A stretch of 64,000 bases of DNA. It comes from Polynucleobacter sp. es-MAR-4 (lineage in GTDB: Bacteria > Pseudomonadota > Gammaproteobacteria > Burkholderiales > Burkholderiaceae). Shown in pieces: positions 18,123-26,433 of the stretch. The notes under the pieces were generated by a model, which was not told where the DNA came from, searched no databases, and saw nothing but the letters and a program-made list of their open reading frames with translations. The stretch's first letter is position 1. Every line of letters starts with the position of its first letter. The position numbers were made by a program, and so were the translations under genes. The stretch spans positions 496,001 to 560,000 of the forward strand of contig NZ_JACVPF010000001.1 of the NCBI RefSeq assembly GCF_018882055.1, given 5' to 3'.

Positions 18123-19268
18123 GTGGCAATCATCACCAATATTGAAGATTTACGACTTTTGCATCAGAAGCGCACCCCTAAGATGTTCTATGACTATGCA
18201 GACTCCGGGTCATGGACTGAATCCACTTACCGAGCCAACGAATCCGATTTCCAGAAAATCAAATTGCGTCAGCGCGTTGCTGTAGATATGACCAACCGCA
18301 CCACTAAAACTACCATGGTCGGTCAAGAGGTTGCGATGCCAGTAGCACTTGCGCCAACTGGATTAACGGGCATGCAACATGCAGATGGTGAAATTCTGGC
18401 TGCTCGTGCTGCGGAAAAATTTGGCGTTCCATTCTGCCTATCCACCATGAGTATTTGCTCTATTGAAGATGTTGCAGAACGCACCACTAAGCCATTTTGG
18501 TTTCAGCTCTATGTCATGAAAGACCGTGGCTTTATTGAGCGTCTGATTGAGCGCGCGAAGGCAGCCAAGTGCTCTGCCCTTGTTCTGACTTTGGATTTAC
18601 AAATCTTAGGGCAACGTCATAAGGATTTAAAGAATGGTCTGTCTGCGCCTCCAAAGCTGACTATTGCCAACATGATCAACATGATGACCAAACCGCGTTG
18701 GTGCATGGGTATGGCAATGACGCCACGCAGAACCTTTCGCAATATTGTTGGTCACGCCACTGGTGTTGGCAATATGTCCTCCCTCTCCTCTTGGACAGCT
18801 GAGCAGTTTGATCCTGGGCTAAGCTGGGATGACGTAGAGTGGATTAAGAAACTCTGGGGTGGCAAGCTCATCATTAAAGGCATCTTGGATGAAGAAGATG
18901 CGCGCCATGCTGCTAACTCTGGCGCAGATGCCTTGATTGTTTCCAATCATGGTGGTCGTCAATTAGATGGCGCGATTTCTAGCATCAAAGCCTTACCGGG
19001 TATCGTGAACGCCGTTGGCAAAGATATTGAGGTTTGGATGGATGGCGGCATTCGATCTGGACAGGATGTATTGAAGGCTTGGGCGCTCGGCGCTCGTGGC
19101 ACGATGATTGGCCGCCCCTTCCTTTATGGCTTGGGCGCTATGGGTGAAGCGGGCGTTACCAAATGTCTCGAAATCATTCATAACGAATTGGACATCACTA
19201 TGGCATTTACAGGCCACCGTGACATTCAAAACGTGACTAAAGATATTTTGTATCCAGGAACTTTTTAA
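18123..19268 (+). CDS. lldD: FMN-dependent L-lactate dehydrogenase (alpha-hydroxy-acid dehydrogenase family)
   Basis: This FMN enzyme probably oxidises L-lactate to pyruvate and passes electrons to the respiratory chain. Motifs: MFYDYADSGSW near the N-terminus, PVALAPTGLTGM (FMN), PFWFQLYV, LTLDLQILGQR, and the active-site SNHGGRQLDG with catalytic His and Arg, then WMDGGIRSGQD and GARGTMIGRPFLYGLGAMGE. I chose GTG at 18123 (381 aa, the usual LldD length) because AAAGGGG lies just upstream; a TTG at 18099 would add eight residues. Glycolate or mandelate as substrate is possible. The next gene follows with no gap. Confidence 0.88.
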   Translation: MAIITNIEDLRLLHQKRTPKMFYDYADSGSWTESTYRANESDFQKIKLRQRVAVDMTNRTTKTTMVGQEVAMPVALAPTGLTGMQHADGEILAARAAEKFGVPFCLSTMSICSIEDVAERTTKPFWFQLYVMKDRGFIERLIERAKAAKCSALVLTLDLQILGQRHKDLKNGLSAPPKLTIANMINMMTKPRWCMGMAMTPRRTFRNIVGHATGVGNMSSLSSWTAEQFDPGLSWDDVEWIKKLWGGKLIIKGILDEEDARHAANSGADALIVSNHGGRQLDGAISSIKALPGIVNAVGKDIEVWMDGGIRSGQDVLKAWALGARGTMIGRPFLYGLGAMGEAGVTKCLEIIHNELDITMAFTGHRDIQNVTKDILYPGTF

Positions 19269-19269
19269 T

Positions 19270-20070
19270 ATTCCACACTTAGCCAACTACCCCGAACTGG
19301 TATTTGCCGTTTCTGCTGTAGCCCTCTCGGGCTCAGTCTGGTTTGGCAATGCAATACTCAGCAAGTACCGCACCAAGGATACCGAGACCTCTGCAGATTT
19401 AGGGATTATTCAGACTGCGACACTGACCTTGCTGGGTCTCATTATTGGTTTCACCTTCTCCATGGCCATGGCTCGATATGATCTGCGCCAGACTTACGAG
19501 GAAGCAGAGGCAAATGCCATCGGCACTGAGTTTTTAAGAGCTGATCTCTTGCCGAACCCAGTGGCGGAAACTATCAAGGGGCTTTTGAACGATTACTTGG
19601 ATCAGCGCATCTTGTTCTACTCCAAACAAGATCGAGAGACTGCCAAGCAAATTACACAGCGCACTCTTTCAATAGAAAATGCCATGTGGAATGAATTACT
19701 CCCAGTGGCGCGCGCACAATCCACCCCAACTATTGCGCTAGCGGTCTCTGGAATGAATGACGTCATCAACTCTCAGGGATATACACAGGCTGCATGGTGG
19801 AATCGCATTCCGACAGCCGCCTGGTGGTTAATGGCTGCAGTTGCTGTATGCGCAAATGTTTTAGTGGGTTTTGGCGCTAGAAACTTTAAGCGCAATGTCG
19901 GCCTCTTTATGATATTTCCAATGATGATTTCTGTTGCATTCTTTTTGATTGCAGACATTGATAGCCCTCGTGGTGGCGTGATTCGCATTGATCCACGAAA
20001 TTTAATTGATTTAAAACACAATATGAATTCTGTGCAGAGTCCTGCAAATACTATAGGCGGTAAAAAATGA
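19270..20070 (+). CDS. DUF4239/bestrophin-like membrane protein, non-standard start
   Basis: A membrane protein with spans near the N-terminus (LVFAVSAVALSGSVWFG and TLLGLIIGFTFSMAMARY) and two more near the C-terminus (AAWWLMAAVAVCANVLVGFG and FMIFPMMISVAFFLIA). The middle, EEAEANAIGTEFLRADLLP and then LNDYLDQRILFY, matches bestrophin-like (DUF4239-type) bacterial proteins. The first span lies upstream of the first standard in-frame start (TTG 19429). The frame is open back to a stop at 19234, and the codon after an AGGA at 19257 with suitable spacing is ATT at 19270, so translation may start at ATT, coupled to lldD. The start is uncertain; the family call is moderate. Confidence 0.6.
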   Translation: MPHLANYPELVFAVSAVALSGSVWFGNAILSKYRTKDTETSADLGIIQTATLTLLGLIIGFTFSMAMARYDLRQTYEEAEANAIGTEFLRADLLPNPVAETIKGLLNDYLDQRILFYSKQDRETAKQITQRTLSIENAMWNELLPVARAQSTPTIALAVSGMNDVINSQGYTQAAWWNRIPTAAWWLMAAVAVCANVLVGFGARNFKRNVGLFMIFPMMISVAFFLIADIDSPRGGVIRIDPRNLIDLKHNMNSVQSPANTIGGKK

Positions 20071-20258
20071 AGCGCGTTGTAGATGTATACAAAGATCGAG
20101 GTCGTGAGTTGGTGTGGACTTATGTCATTCACTTAGGCAATATTGAGTTTCATCCAGCTCAAATTGACTTTGAACAAGAGGCGCTACGACTTTCTCAGAT
20201 CGATAAACGCGGAGCCCTAAATGAGCTTAGCGCTAGAGCTAGACTTTCTGTTCGATAA
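20067..20258 (+). CDS. Small orphan protein coupled to the bestrophin-like gene
   Basis: A 63-residue, hydrophilic protein (MKRVVDVYKDRGRELVWTYV at the start, charged C-terminus). Its ATG overlaps the stop of the preceding gene (ATGA), the standard sign of translational coupling. I recognise no family, signal peptide or membrane span. Confidence 0.5.
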   Translation: MKRVVDVYKDRGRELVWTYVIHLGNIEFHPAQIDFEQEALRLSQIDKRGALNELSARARLSVR

Positions 20259-20280
20259 CTTCTTAACTGAATTCTGATAT

Positions 20281-20457
20281 ATGAAACCCTTAAGTAAAAA
20301 AGCCAAGATGGCAGTTGGATGGACTATCTTAATGACTGTCGTTGGCACTGCCATGTTGCATCAATGGGAATTCTTTGCCATGGGCTGCGCTTCAATTGCG
20401 CTACTGCTCGTTGCGAACCACTACGATCTACTGAAAGATCCTGAAGACAAAAAATAA
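20281..20457 (+). CDS. Small two-span membrane protein (58 aa)
   Basis: A 58-codon open frame, MKPLSKKAKMAVGWTILMTV and onward, with two hydrophobic segments (about 11-26 and 31-46) separated by a short loop, a basic N-terminus and an acidic C-terminus (LLKDPEDKK). It follows the previous gene by 22 bp in the same direction, consistent with an lldD-led operon. Positive charge at the N-terminus supports a real inner-membrane protein. I do not recognise the family. Confidence 0.6.
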   Translation: MKPLSKKAKMAVGWTILMTVVGTAMLHQWEFFAMGCASIALLLVANHYDLLKDPEDKK

Positions 20458-20483
20458 GGCCCCCATTTTTCGATAGAGGCCCT
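20447..20483 (-). terminator. Probable terminator for the Old Yellow Enzyme gene
   Basis: On the minus strand AGGGCCTC pairs with GGGGCCTT (wobbles included) around a 12-nt loop and is followed by a T-rich run. It lies just downstream of the minus-strand gene ending at 20501 and overlaps the end of the plus-strand 58-aa gene. Confidence 0.5.
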
Positions 20484-20500
20484 GATTCATCTTTTGAAGA

Positions 20501-21601
20501 TTAGAGTGTTGGATAGTCGGTGTATCCGACCTCCGCTCCGCCGTAAAATGTTGCGCGGTTATAAGCATTCAGAGCTGCGCCCTGCTCAAAACGCTCAGCC
20601 AAATCCGGATTAGCAATATACAAACGTCCATAGGCCACTGCATCCGCTAAACCAGCCTCAAGGACAGCCTCACCCATAGCTTGGTCATATCCACCAGCGC
20701 TAATAAATTGACCTTTGTATGCAGTTCGGAACATCTCCGAAGTGATTGGAGCGCCTGCATCAACCTGATCATTCCCGCCAGCAGTCGTTGAGCGCGGCTC
20801 AATCATGTGGACGTAAGATAACTGGTAACCATTGAGCTTTTGGATCACTGCATTAAACAAGGCGATAGGATCACTATCGGCCATATCGTTAAAGCTGCCA
20901 TAAGGCGACAGGCGTACACCGATACGGTCATTCGGGAACACCTTAGCAACCGACTCAATTACCTCGCCCAATAGGCGAATACGGTTTTCGATAGAGCCAC
21001 CATACTCATCAGTACGTTGATTGGTTTTATCTTGCAAAAATTGATCGAGTAAATAGCCATTCGCAGAATGAATTTCCACACCATCAAAACCTGCTGCTTT
21101 AGCATTGCCGGCAGCCAATTCAAAATCCTTTAGTAGGCGCGCAATATCCTCAGTCGTCATCGCCTTAGGAGTTTCGTAATCATGCAACTTCCAATCGGCA
21201 CCGTAGGTTTGGCCAGCAGGTGGGATTGCAGAAGGCGCTTCAGGTAGACCCTGCTCTGGATGTAAAGATGAATGAGAAATACGGCCAACATGCCATAACT
21301 GGGCAACCATCTTGCCACCCTTGGCGTGCACAGCACTCACAATCTCTTTCCACGCTGCAGTTTGCTCGGCAGAATAAATTCCAGGGGTTGCAGGGTAACC
21401 TTTTCCGATTGGAGAGATTTGCGTTGCTTCGCTAATAATGAGGCCGGCACTTGCTCTCTGTGAATAGTATGTTTTTGCCAATGGACTTGGCACATCTCCA
21501 TCGATAGCGCGCATTCTAGTTAGCGGCGCCATCACTAGGCGATTCTTTAACTCAATAGAGCCAAGCTTGACGGGGGTAAACATGATTTCTTTTCCGGACA
21601 T
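20501..21601 (-). CDS. Old Yellow Enzyme family NADH:flavin oxidoreductase (alkene reductase)
   Basis: A 366-residue FMN enzyme that reduces activated C=C bonds or nitro esters with NAD(P)H. It shows FTPVKLGSIELKNRLVMAPLTR at the N-terminus (FMN), QLWHVGRISH, the catalytic-core FDGVEIHSANGYLLDQFL, then RIRLLGEVI and YGRLYIANPDLAERF. These match the NemA/OYE1-like group. Two starts are possible (21601 or the Met at 21583, six residues in). Its place beside OxyR fits a role in electrophile and oxidative-stress defence. Confidence 0.9.
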   Translation of the reverse strand: MSGKEIMFTPVKLGSIELKNRLVMAPLTRMRAIDGDVPSPLAKTYYSQRASAGLIISEATQISPIGKGYPATPGIYSAEQTAAWKEIVSAVHAKGGKMVAQLWHVGRISHSSLHPEQGLPEAPSAIPPAGQTYGADWKLHDYETPKAMTTEDIARLLKDFELAAGNAKAAGFDGVEIHSANGYLLDQFLQDKTNQRTDEYGGSIENRIRLLGEVIESVAKVFPNDRIGVRLSPYGSFNDMADSDPIALFNAVIQKLNGYQLSYVHMIEPRSTTAGGNDQVDAGAPITSEMFRTAYKGQFISAGGYDQAMGEAVLEAGLADAVAYGRLYIANPDLAERFEQGAALNAYNRATFYGGAEVGYTDYPTL

Positions 21602-21679
21602 GAACTACTTTCTTTGAAATTGGATATGTGAATTGATGAGCAACTTTAGCAGGGATAACAAAGTCTTGCCTGTAGCCCA

Positions 21680-22627
21680 TTAAACCTTTTGAGCGCCCTT
21701 TCGAGTAGCGCGACTCACTTTTGGATTAGATTTAAATCTGGACTCAATGCTTTCAGCCAGCACCTGAAACTCTTCAAGATGTGCAGTAGATGCGCGGGCA
21801 ACAAGCGCAATCACCCTATTGGGGGCGGGTGGAGCAAGCTGCCGAGCTACCAGTGTGGTTCCATTTAAAAGCCCTCCTTTGATTGCCATCTCAGGAAGTA
21901 GCGCAATACCCATGCCAGATTCCACCATTTGCAACAGGGTGAGCAGGCTAGTTGCCTCCATGCCGTCAACATTACGAATATCGGAACGCTTGCAGGCCTG
22001 CATGGTGTGATCTCGAAGGCAGTGACCCTCCTCCAGCAATAACAACCTCTCCACCATTTTGGTCGGCAAATGAATTTCCTTGCCTTTTAGTGCAGGATCA
22101 TTTTCGCCGGCGACCAACCAAAATTCATCGATAAATAACTCTTTCACCAAGAGTCCAGACGTGTCATAGGGCAAGGCAATTAATGCGAAATCGAGTTGGT
22201 GATCAGCCAATCGCGCCAACAAGTTTGCAGTCAAATCCTCGCGCAAAGCAATTTTCAGATCGGGGTAATGCTCTCGAATATCAGGCAATACATATGGCAA
22301 TAAAAATGGTGCAATAGTCGGAATCACACCCAAGCGAATTGTCCCCGCCATAGACTGACCAGACGCACTCGCGTATTCCACCAGATCTTGAGATGAGGCC
22401 AAGATCGTCTTCGTCCTCTCCAAAATCTCTAGACCAATTGGAGTAATGGCTACGTTTTGCCTATCCCGCTCGACCAAGCGAACACCCAGGACATCTTCCA
22501 GCTCTTTTAAACCAGCACTCAGCGTGGATTGACCTACGAAGCAGATCTCTGCTGCCCTAGTGAAATTAAGCTCTTGAGCAACGGCCGCAAAATAGCGAAG
22601 CTGACGCAATGAAGGTAGAGCGGCCAT
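21680..22627 (-). CDS. oxyR: Hydrogen-peroxide-sensing LysR-type regulator OxyR
   Basis: A 315-residue LysR regulator with the N-terminal winged helix-turn-helix (LRQLRYFAAVAQELNFTRAA) and effector domain. The segment LLEEGHCLRDHTMQACK holds two cysteines at C203 and C212, nine apart as in E. coli OxyR C199/C208, which form the disulfide that switches the protein on. This identifies it as OxyR rather than a generic LysR protein. It is divergent from the rubredoxin gene, and the control region between them holds an ATAG/CTAT inverted repeat. Targets here could include the rubredoxin pair and nearby SodB. Confidence 0.93.
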   Translation of the reverse strand: MAALPSLRQLRYFAAVAQELNFTRAAEICFVGQSTLSAGLKELEDVLGVRLVERDRQNVAITPIGLEILERTKTILASSQDLVEYASASGQSMAGTIRLGVIPTIAPFLLPYVLPDIREHYPDLKIALREDLTANLLARLADHQLDFALIALPYDTSGLLVKELFIDEFWLVAGENDPALKGKEIHLPTKMVERLLLLEEGHCLRDHTMQACKRSDIRNVDGMEATSLLTLLQMVESGMGIALLPEMAIKGGLLNGTTLVARQLAPPAPNRVIALVARASTAHLEEFQVLAESIESRFKSNPKVSRATRKGAQKV

Positions 22628-22666
22628 AATGTGTAGGTATCCCTATAATCAATTTATTGGATAAAT

Positions 22667-22681
22667 AATAGCATTCCTATT
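22667..22681. promoter_or_regulatory. Candidate OxyR-type inverted repeat in the oxyR-rubredoxin control region
   Basis: AATAG-N5-CTATT is a perfect inverted repeat about 40 bp upstream of the oxyR start and about 110 bp upstream of the rubredoxin start. OxyR sites are built from ATAG/CTAT half-sites, but the E. coli spacing is seven, not five, so the match is partial. A second ATAG lies nearby (22,643-22,648 region on the opposite strand). Confidence 0.35.
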
Positions 22682-22788
22682 CAGCATATAAATCAATATT
22701 GAGAAGCTGAGTGCAAAAGAATGGGATCCCAACTAACAACTGATTTTGAATTTAAACTGCTCGTAATCTTTATTAGCAAGGAATCCTG

Positions 22789-22956
22789 ATGAAAACTTGG
22801 CAATGTATCGTGTGCGGCTTTAACTATGACGAAGCAAAAGGTTTGCCTGAAGAAGGCATCCCCCCTGGCACTGCTTGGGCTGATATTCCTGATGATTGGG
22901 AGTGTCCAGACTGCGGCGTAGCAAAGTCTGATTTTGAGATGGTGCAAGTCTCCTAA
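22789..22956 (+). CDS. Rubredoxin
   Basis: A 55-residue rubredoxin, a one-electron carrier with one iron bound by four Cys. The two knuckles are visible: CIVCG near the N-terminus and CPDCG near residue 40, with the usual aromatic MKTWQC start, Tyr in FNYD and the Pro/Gly-rich segment between. The ATG at 22789 is preceded by AAGGAA. The next gene, 48 bp downstream on the same strand, encodes the matching reductase, so the two form a complete NAD(P)H-to-rubredoxin chain. Confidence 0.93.
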   Translation: MKTWQCIVCGFNYDEAKGLPEEGIPPGTAWADIPDDWECPDCGVAKSDFEMVQVS

Positions 22957-23004
22957 TTTAAGCAAAACACCATTCTTTCAACTGCATTATTAGGGAGTCC
23001 AGCT

Positions 23005-24174
23005 TTGGATCATCAAAAAGATTTATCTCAATCCGGCATTGTGATTATTGGCAGCGGATTAGCTGGCTTTACAGTTATTCGCGAATTGCGCAAGCTCGAT
23101 AAGACCGTACCGATCACGCTCGTGACTCGCGAGCCAGGCTACTTTTACTCAAAGCCAATGCTTTCTACTGCGCTAGCTAGTAAGAAGTCTGCGGAGCAAT
23201 TGGTTTCCACTAATGTAGAAGGTATGGCAGCTCAACTAGAAATAACGATTCTAGGGGAGACTGATGTATCAGCCATCGATACCGCCACTCAGACCATTGA
23301 AACTTCCAAGGGACAAATTTCCTATGGAAAGCTAGTGCTGGGTTTGGGCGCAGATCAAATTCGCCTGCCTTTACAAGGCAATGCAGCCAATGAAGTCATT
23401 ACCGTTAATGACCTCGTTGAGTATGCCCAATTTCGCAAAAAAATTGAAGGTAAGAAGCGTGTTGTCATTCTAGGGGCCGGCCTTATTGGCTGCGAATTTG
23501 CAAATGACTTGGCATTAGATTCTTATGAAGTAGACGTGATTGACTTAGCACCACAGGTCTTAGGTCGATTACTACCCCAGGCAGCAGCTCAAGCCCTGCA
23601 ATCAAAGTTAAGTGAGGCTGGTATTCGCTGGCACTTTAATACGACCGTGCAATCGATTGACCGCAACGGGGATTCCATTTCAGTCACTCTCGCAAATGGA
23701 TCTGTGATTACTAGCGATGTGTTTCTGTCAGCTGTAGGTCTTAAGCCCCGCCTGGATTTAGCGAAGGCTGCAGGGATTGCAACGGGTGTAGGCATTACCG
23801 TTAATCGCCAACTAGAGACTAGCTCGAAAAATATATTTGCGATTGGTGATTGCGCTGAAGTCGACGGCCTGGTTCTACCCTATGTCATGCCGATCATGCA
23901 GGCAGCACGCGCTCTAGCACCAAGCCTCATTGGACAGCCGGCCACTCTCACCTACCCTGCTATGCCAGTAATGGTGAAGACCCCCTCGCTACCGACCATT
24001 GTTTCGCCGCCAGCTAAAGGGGCAACCGGCACTTGGAAAACAATCTCGTCTGAGGATGGTCTTGAGGCACGCTTTGAATCTGGTGATGGTAAGTTACTTG
24101 GCTTTGCCCTACTTGGAACGGCAACAGCACAACGTGGCGCACTGACAAAAGAGCTACCGCCAATACTGCAGTAG
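23005..24174 (+). CDS. Rubredoxin-NAD(P)+ reductase family FAD enzyme
   Basis: A 389-residue pyridine nucleotide-disulfide-type flavoprotein. The FAD motif is VIIGSGLAGFTVIREL, followed by YFYSKPMLSTALA and the NAD(P)H motif VVILGAGLIGCEFANDLA. SVFLSAVGLKPR-like and IFAIGDCAEVDG segments contact FAD. This arrangement and the adjacent rubredoxin identify it as rubredoxin reductase, in the rubA/alkT group. It starts with TTG at 23005 after GGGAG. Electrons probably go to a peroxide- or superoxide-reducing partner, given the OxyR neighbour; no alkane hydroxylase is in the window. Confidence 0.85.
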   Translation: MDHQKDLSQSGIVIIGSGLAGFTVIRELRKLDKTVPITLVTREPGYFYSKPMLSTALASKKSAEQLVSTNVEGMAAQLEITILGETDVSAIDTATQTIETSKGQISYGKLVLGLGADQIRLPLQGNAANEVITVNDLVEYAQFRKKIEGKKRVVILGAGLIGCEFANDLALDSYEVDVIDLAPQVLGRLLPQAAAQALQSKLSEAGIRWHFNTTVQSIDRNGDSISVTLANGSVITSDVFLSAVGLKPRLDLAKAAGIATGVGITVNRQLETSSKNIFAIGDCAEVDGLVLPYVMPIMQAARALAPSLIGQPATLTYPAMPVMVKTPSLPTIVSPPAKGATGTWKTISSEDGLEARFESGDGKLLGFALLGTATAQRGALTKELPPILQ

Positions 24175-24226
24175 AGGCAAGCCTTTGTAGGCGACCTCAA
24201 ATGGTCTGAATGGATCTAGAGATAAG

Positions 24227-24253
24227 AAAAGGCCCGCAATTGCGGGCCTTTTT
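24227..24253. terminator. Bidirectional Rho-independent terminator
   Basis: AAAGGCCCGC pairs perfectly with GCGGGCCTTT around AATT, flanked by A-run and T-run. It serves the plus-strand reductase and the minus-strand PuuD-like gene ending at 24274. Confidence 0.92.
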
Positions 24254-24273
24254 AATGAACTGCAGTGATTTAC

Positions 24274-24867
24274 TTAAGCAACAACAACAAACCATGTTGA
24301 GTTGTGTGATTGAGCAACCATCAAAAACAGCATTGGAACGGACAGCATGGTGTTGAAACGTGAAGTCAACATCGCGATGCGAGCTGACTTTGCCTTTACA
24401 TCTGGCTCAACTGCAACGATACCTAAGGCACGTTTTTGATTTGGCCAGATAATGAACCAAACATTGAATGCCATCACCAAAGCAATCCACATTCCTAAAC
24501 CGATTGCGCGGAATGGAGCTTGCAGCGTAAATGCTTGATGTGCATAACCATTCAATACGGCCAAGATCAAGCCACTCACAACAGTGAATAAGGCCGCCCA
24601 GCGGAACCAAAATAAAGCTGTCGGAGCAATGACTTTTCCAATGGCCGGCTTTTGCTCATCCGGAATTTTTGGCATCGAAGGAATCTGCACAAAATTGAAG
24701 TACCAAAGCAGACCAATCCACATTACACCAACCATCACGTGAATCCAGCGGAACAGAAATGGCAATTCAATTGAACTGAGGTTTGCACCTAAAGCCAAAA
24801 CAATTAAAACAAGGAGGACAAAACCAGCTAAAACAGTGCGTCCTAATGAGGTAAAAATAGATGACAT
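24274..24867 (-). CDS. PuuD-like (urate oxidase N-terminal domain) membrane protein
   Basis: A 197-residue membrane protein with about five spans. FLFRWIHVMVGVMWIGLLWYFNFVQ and the later His/Trp-rich helices (WFRWAALFTVVSG, FNVWFIIWPNQKRALG) match the membrane domain of PuuD urate oxidases (Urate_ox_N). Full PuuD enzymes also carry a C-terminal cytochrome c domain; this protein has none, and no purine-degradation gene is nearby. Urate oxidation is therefore doubtful, and a heme-binding respiratory role is equally possible. It follows sodB on the same strand with a 32-bp gap. Confidence 0.7.
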   Translation of the reverse strand: MSSIFTSLGRTVLAGFVLLVLIVLALGANLSSIELPFLFRWIHVMVGVMWIGLLWYFNFVQIPSMPKIPDEQKPAIGKVIAPTALFWFRWAALFTVVSGLILAVLNGYAHQAFTLQAPFRAIGLGMWIALVMAFNVWFIIWPNQKRALGIVAVEPDVKAKSARIAMLTSRFNTMLSVPMLFLMVAQSHNSTWFVVVA

Positions 24868-24899
24868 GAAAGCTTTCTAAATATGGATGTCAGATGAAA

Positions 24900-25478
24900 T
24901 TAGGCAAAATTCTTGCCGGCAAAATCCCAGTTCACTACATTCCAGAAATTTTCTAGGTACTTTGGACGCGCATTACGGGTGTCGATGTAATAAGCGTGCT
25001 CCCAAACGTCGCAAGTCATTAAAGGCTTTGCATCAGTTGTCAGTGGAGTAGCAGCATTGCTTGTAGAAACCAAGTCTAGGGAGCCATCAGCCTTCTTCAC
25101 CAACCAAGCCCAACCAGATCCAAAGGTACCAATTGCACACTTTGCAAACTCTTCCTTGAATTTATCGAAAGAACCCCACTTGGCATTGATAGCGTCAGCT
25201 AATGGACCTGTTGGAGCGCCGCCACCATTTGGCTTCATGCTGTTCCAATAAAAAGTGTGATTCCATACTTGGGCTGCGTTATTGAAAACACCGCCCGCAG
25301 ATTTTTTAACAATGTCTTCCAAAGAAGCATTTTCAAACTCAGTCCCTTTAATTAAGTTATTGAGATTGGTAACATAAGTCTGATGATGTTTGCCATAGTG
25401 AAACTCGAGAGTTTCTTTTGAGATAAATGGTGAAAGCGCATCTAGTGCGTAAGGTAACTGAGGTAATGTATGTTCCAT
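24900..25478 (-). CDS. sodB: Iron superoxide dismutase
   Basis: SodB converts superoxide to O2 and H2O2. The Fe/Mn-SOD pattern is complete: [25 protein letters not shown] with the first metal His, [11 protein letters not shown] with the second, and [13 protein letters not shown] with Asp and His ligands. [11 protein letters not shown] and the Ala/Gln-type residues fit the iron form. About 192 aa is typical. Two adjacent ATGs exist (25481 and 25478); I use the inner one. It lies beside the OxyR/rubredoxin block, so the region forms an oxidative-stress cluster. Confidence 0.95.
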   Translation of the reverse strand: MEHTLPQLPYALDALSPFISKETLEFHYGKHHQTYVTNLNNLIKGTEFENASLEDIVKKSAGGVFNNAAQVWNHTFYWNSMKPNGGGAPTGPLADAINAKWGSFDKFKEEFAKCAIGTFGSGWAWLVKKADGSLDLVSTSNAATPLTTDAKPLMTCDVWEHAYYIDTRNARPKYLENFWNVVNWDFAGKNFA

Positions 25479-25570
25479 CATTTCTTCCTTGTAAATCGTT
25501 TTAAACGGATAGCTATAGCAGCCATATTCGCCCTAACTATAGACGATTCTGGCGATTTTGTTTGGGCATG

Positions 25571-25598
25571 AAAACAGGGGTTTCGCTTGAAATCCCCT
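25571..25598 (-). terminator. Probable terminator after 3-hydroxybutyrate dehydrogenase gene
   Basis: On the minus strand AGGGGATTTC pairs with GAAACCCCT (one bulge) around a 4-nt loop, followed by GTTTT. It lies 9 bp downstream of the bdhA stop at 25607. Confidence 0.5.
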
Positions 25599-25606
25599 TC
25601 TGAAGC

Positions 25607-26383
25607 TTACTGGGCTGTCCAGCCGCCATCCATGTTCCAGGCCACTCCCCGCACCTCAGAGGCGTCAGGGCCACAGAGGAACACAGCCAGGGCCGCCAAT
25701 TGCTCTGGAGCCACAAATTCGCCTGAAGGCTGTTTCTCAGAAACCAGCGCCTTCTTAGCCTCTTCATTTGAAATTCCATCACGCTCAGCACGTGCATCCA
25801 CCTGCTTCTGAACCAGGGGCGTCAACACCCATCCCGGGCAAATTGCATTGCAGGTAATGCCGGTTTTTGCATTTTCTAGTGCAGTCACTTTAGTTAGGCC
25901 AACAATGCCATGCTTAGCAGCCACATAAGCCGACTTTTGAACTGAACCAACTAAGCCGTGTACGGAAGCAATATTAATAATGCGGCCCCAATTACGCTTC
26001 TTCATTCCAGGCAAAGCGTGGTGAGAAGTGTAAAAAGCTGAGCTTAAGTTAATCGCAATAATTGATTCCCACTTATCCGCTGGAAAGTCTTCTACATTAG
26101 CGGTGTACTGAATGCCTGCGTTGTTCACCAATATATCGAGGGCGCCAAAGCGCTTTTCAGTTTGCTGAATCAGATCTTCAATCTCAGCAGGCTTGCTCAT
26201 ATCTGCACCGTGATAATCCACCTCAACACCACAAGCCTTGATGGCAGCAATAGCAGCATCTTTTTCACCGAAGCCATTGACCATAATATTGACGCCCTGC
26301 TTTGCCAATCCAATAGCTATTGCTAAACCAATGCCACTAGTCGAGCCAGTGACAAGTGCGGTTTTACCTTTTAATTGAGACAT
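25607..26383 (-). CDS. bdhA: 3-hydroxybutyrate dehydrogenase (SDR family)
   Basis: This enzyme interconverts D-3-hydroxybutyrate and acetoacetate with NAD(H), used when polyhydroxybutyrate is broken down. The SDR motifs are TGSTSGIGLAIA (cofactor), NNAG and the catalytic Ser-Tyr-Lys set (NIASVHGLVGSVQKSAYVAAKHG). The C-terminal segment CPGWVLTPLVQKQVDARA is characteristic of HBDH rather than ketoacyl reductases. Length (258 aa) is normal. It fits with the phasin-like gene at 6512 and the acyl-CoA genes downstream. Confidence 0.9.
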   Translation of the reverse strand: MSQLKGKTALVTGSTSGIGLAIAIGLAKQGVNIMVNGFGEKDAAIAAIKACGVEVDYHGADMSKPAEIEDLIQQTEKRFGALDILVNNAGIQYTANVEDFPADKWESIIAINLSSAFYTSHHALPGMKKRNWGRIINIASVHGLVGSVQKSAYVAAKHGIVGLTKVTALENAKTGITCNAICPGWVLTPLVQKQVDARAERDGISNEEAKKALVSEKQPSGEFVAPEQLAALAVFLCGPDASEVRGVAWNMDGGWTAQ

Positions 26384-26433
26384 GATTGCCCTCTAGAGAT
26401 ATACAAGAAAAATATAGGATACAACGGAAGAAT

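Noticed and set aside
24274..24867. Functional urate oxidase PuuD
   Set aside because: The cytochrome c domain is missing and no purine-degradation genes are nearby, so only the membrane-domain similarity is reported.
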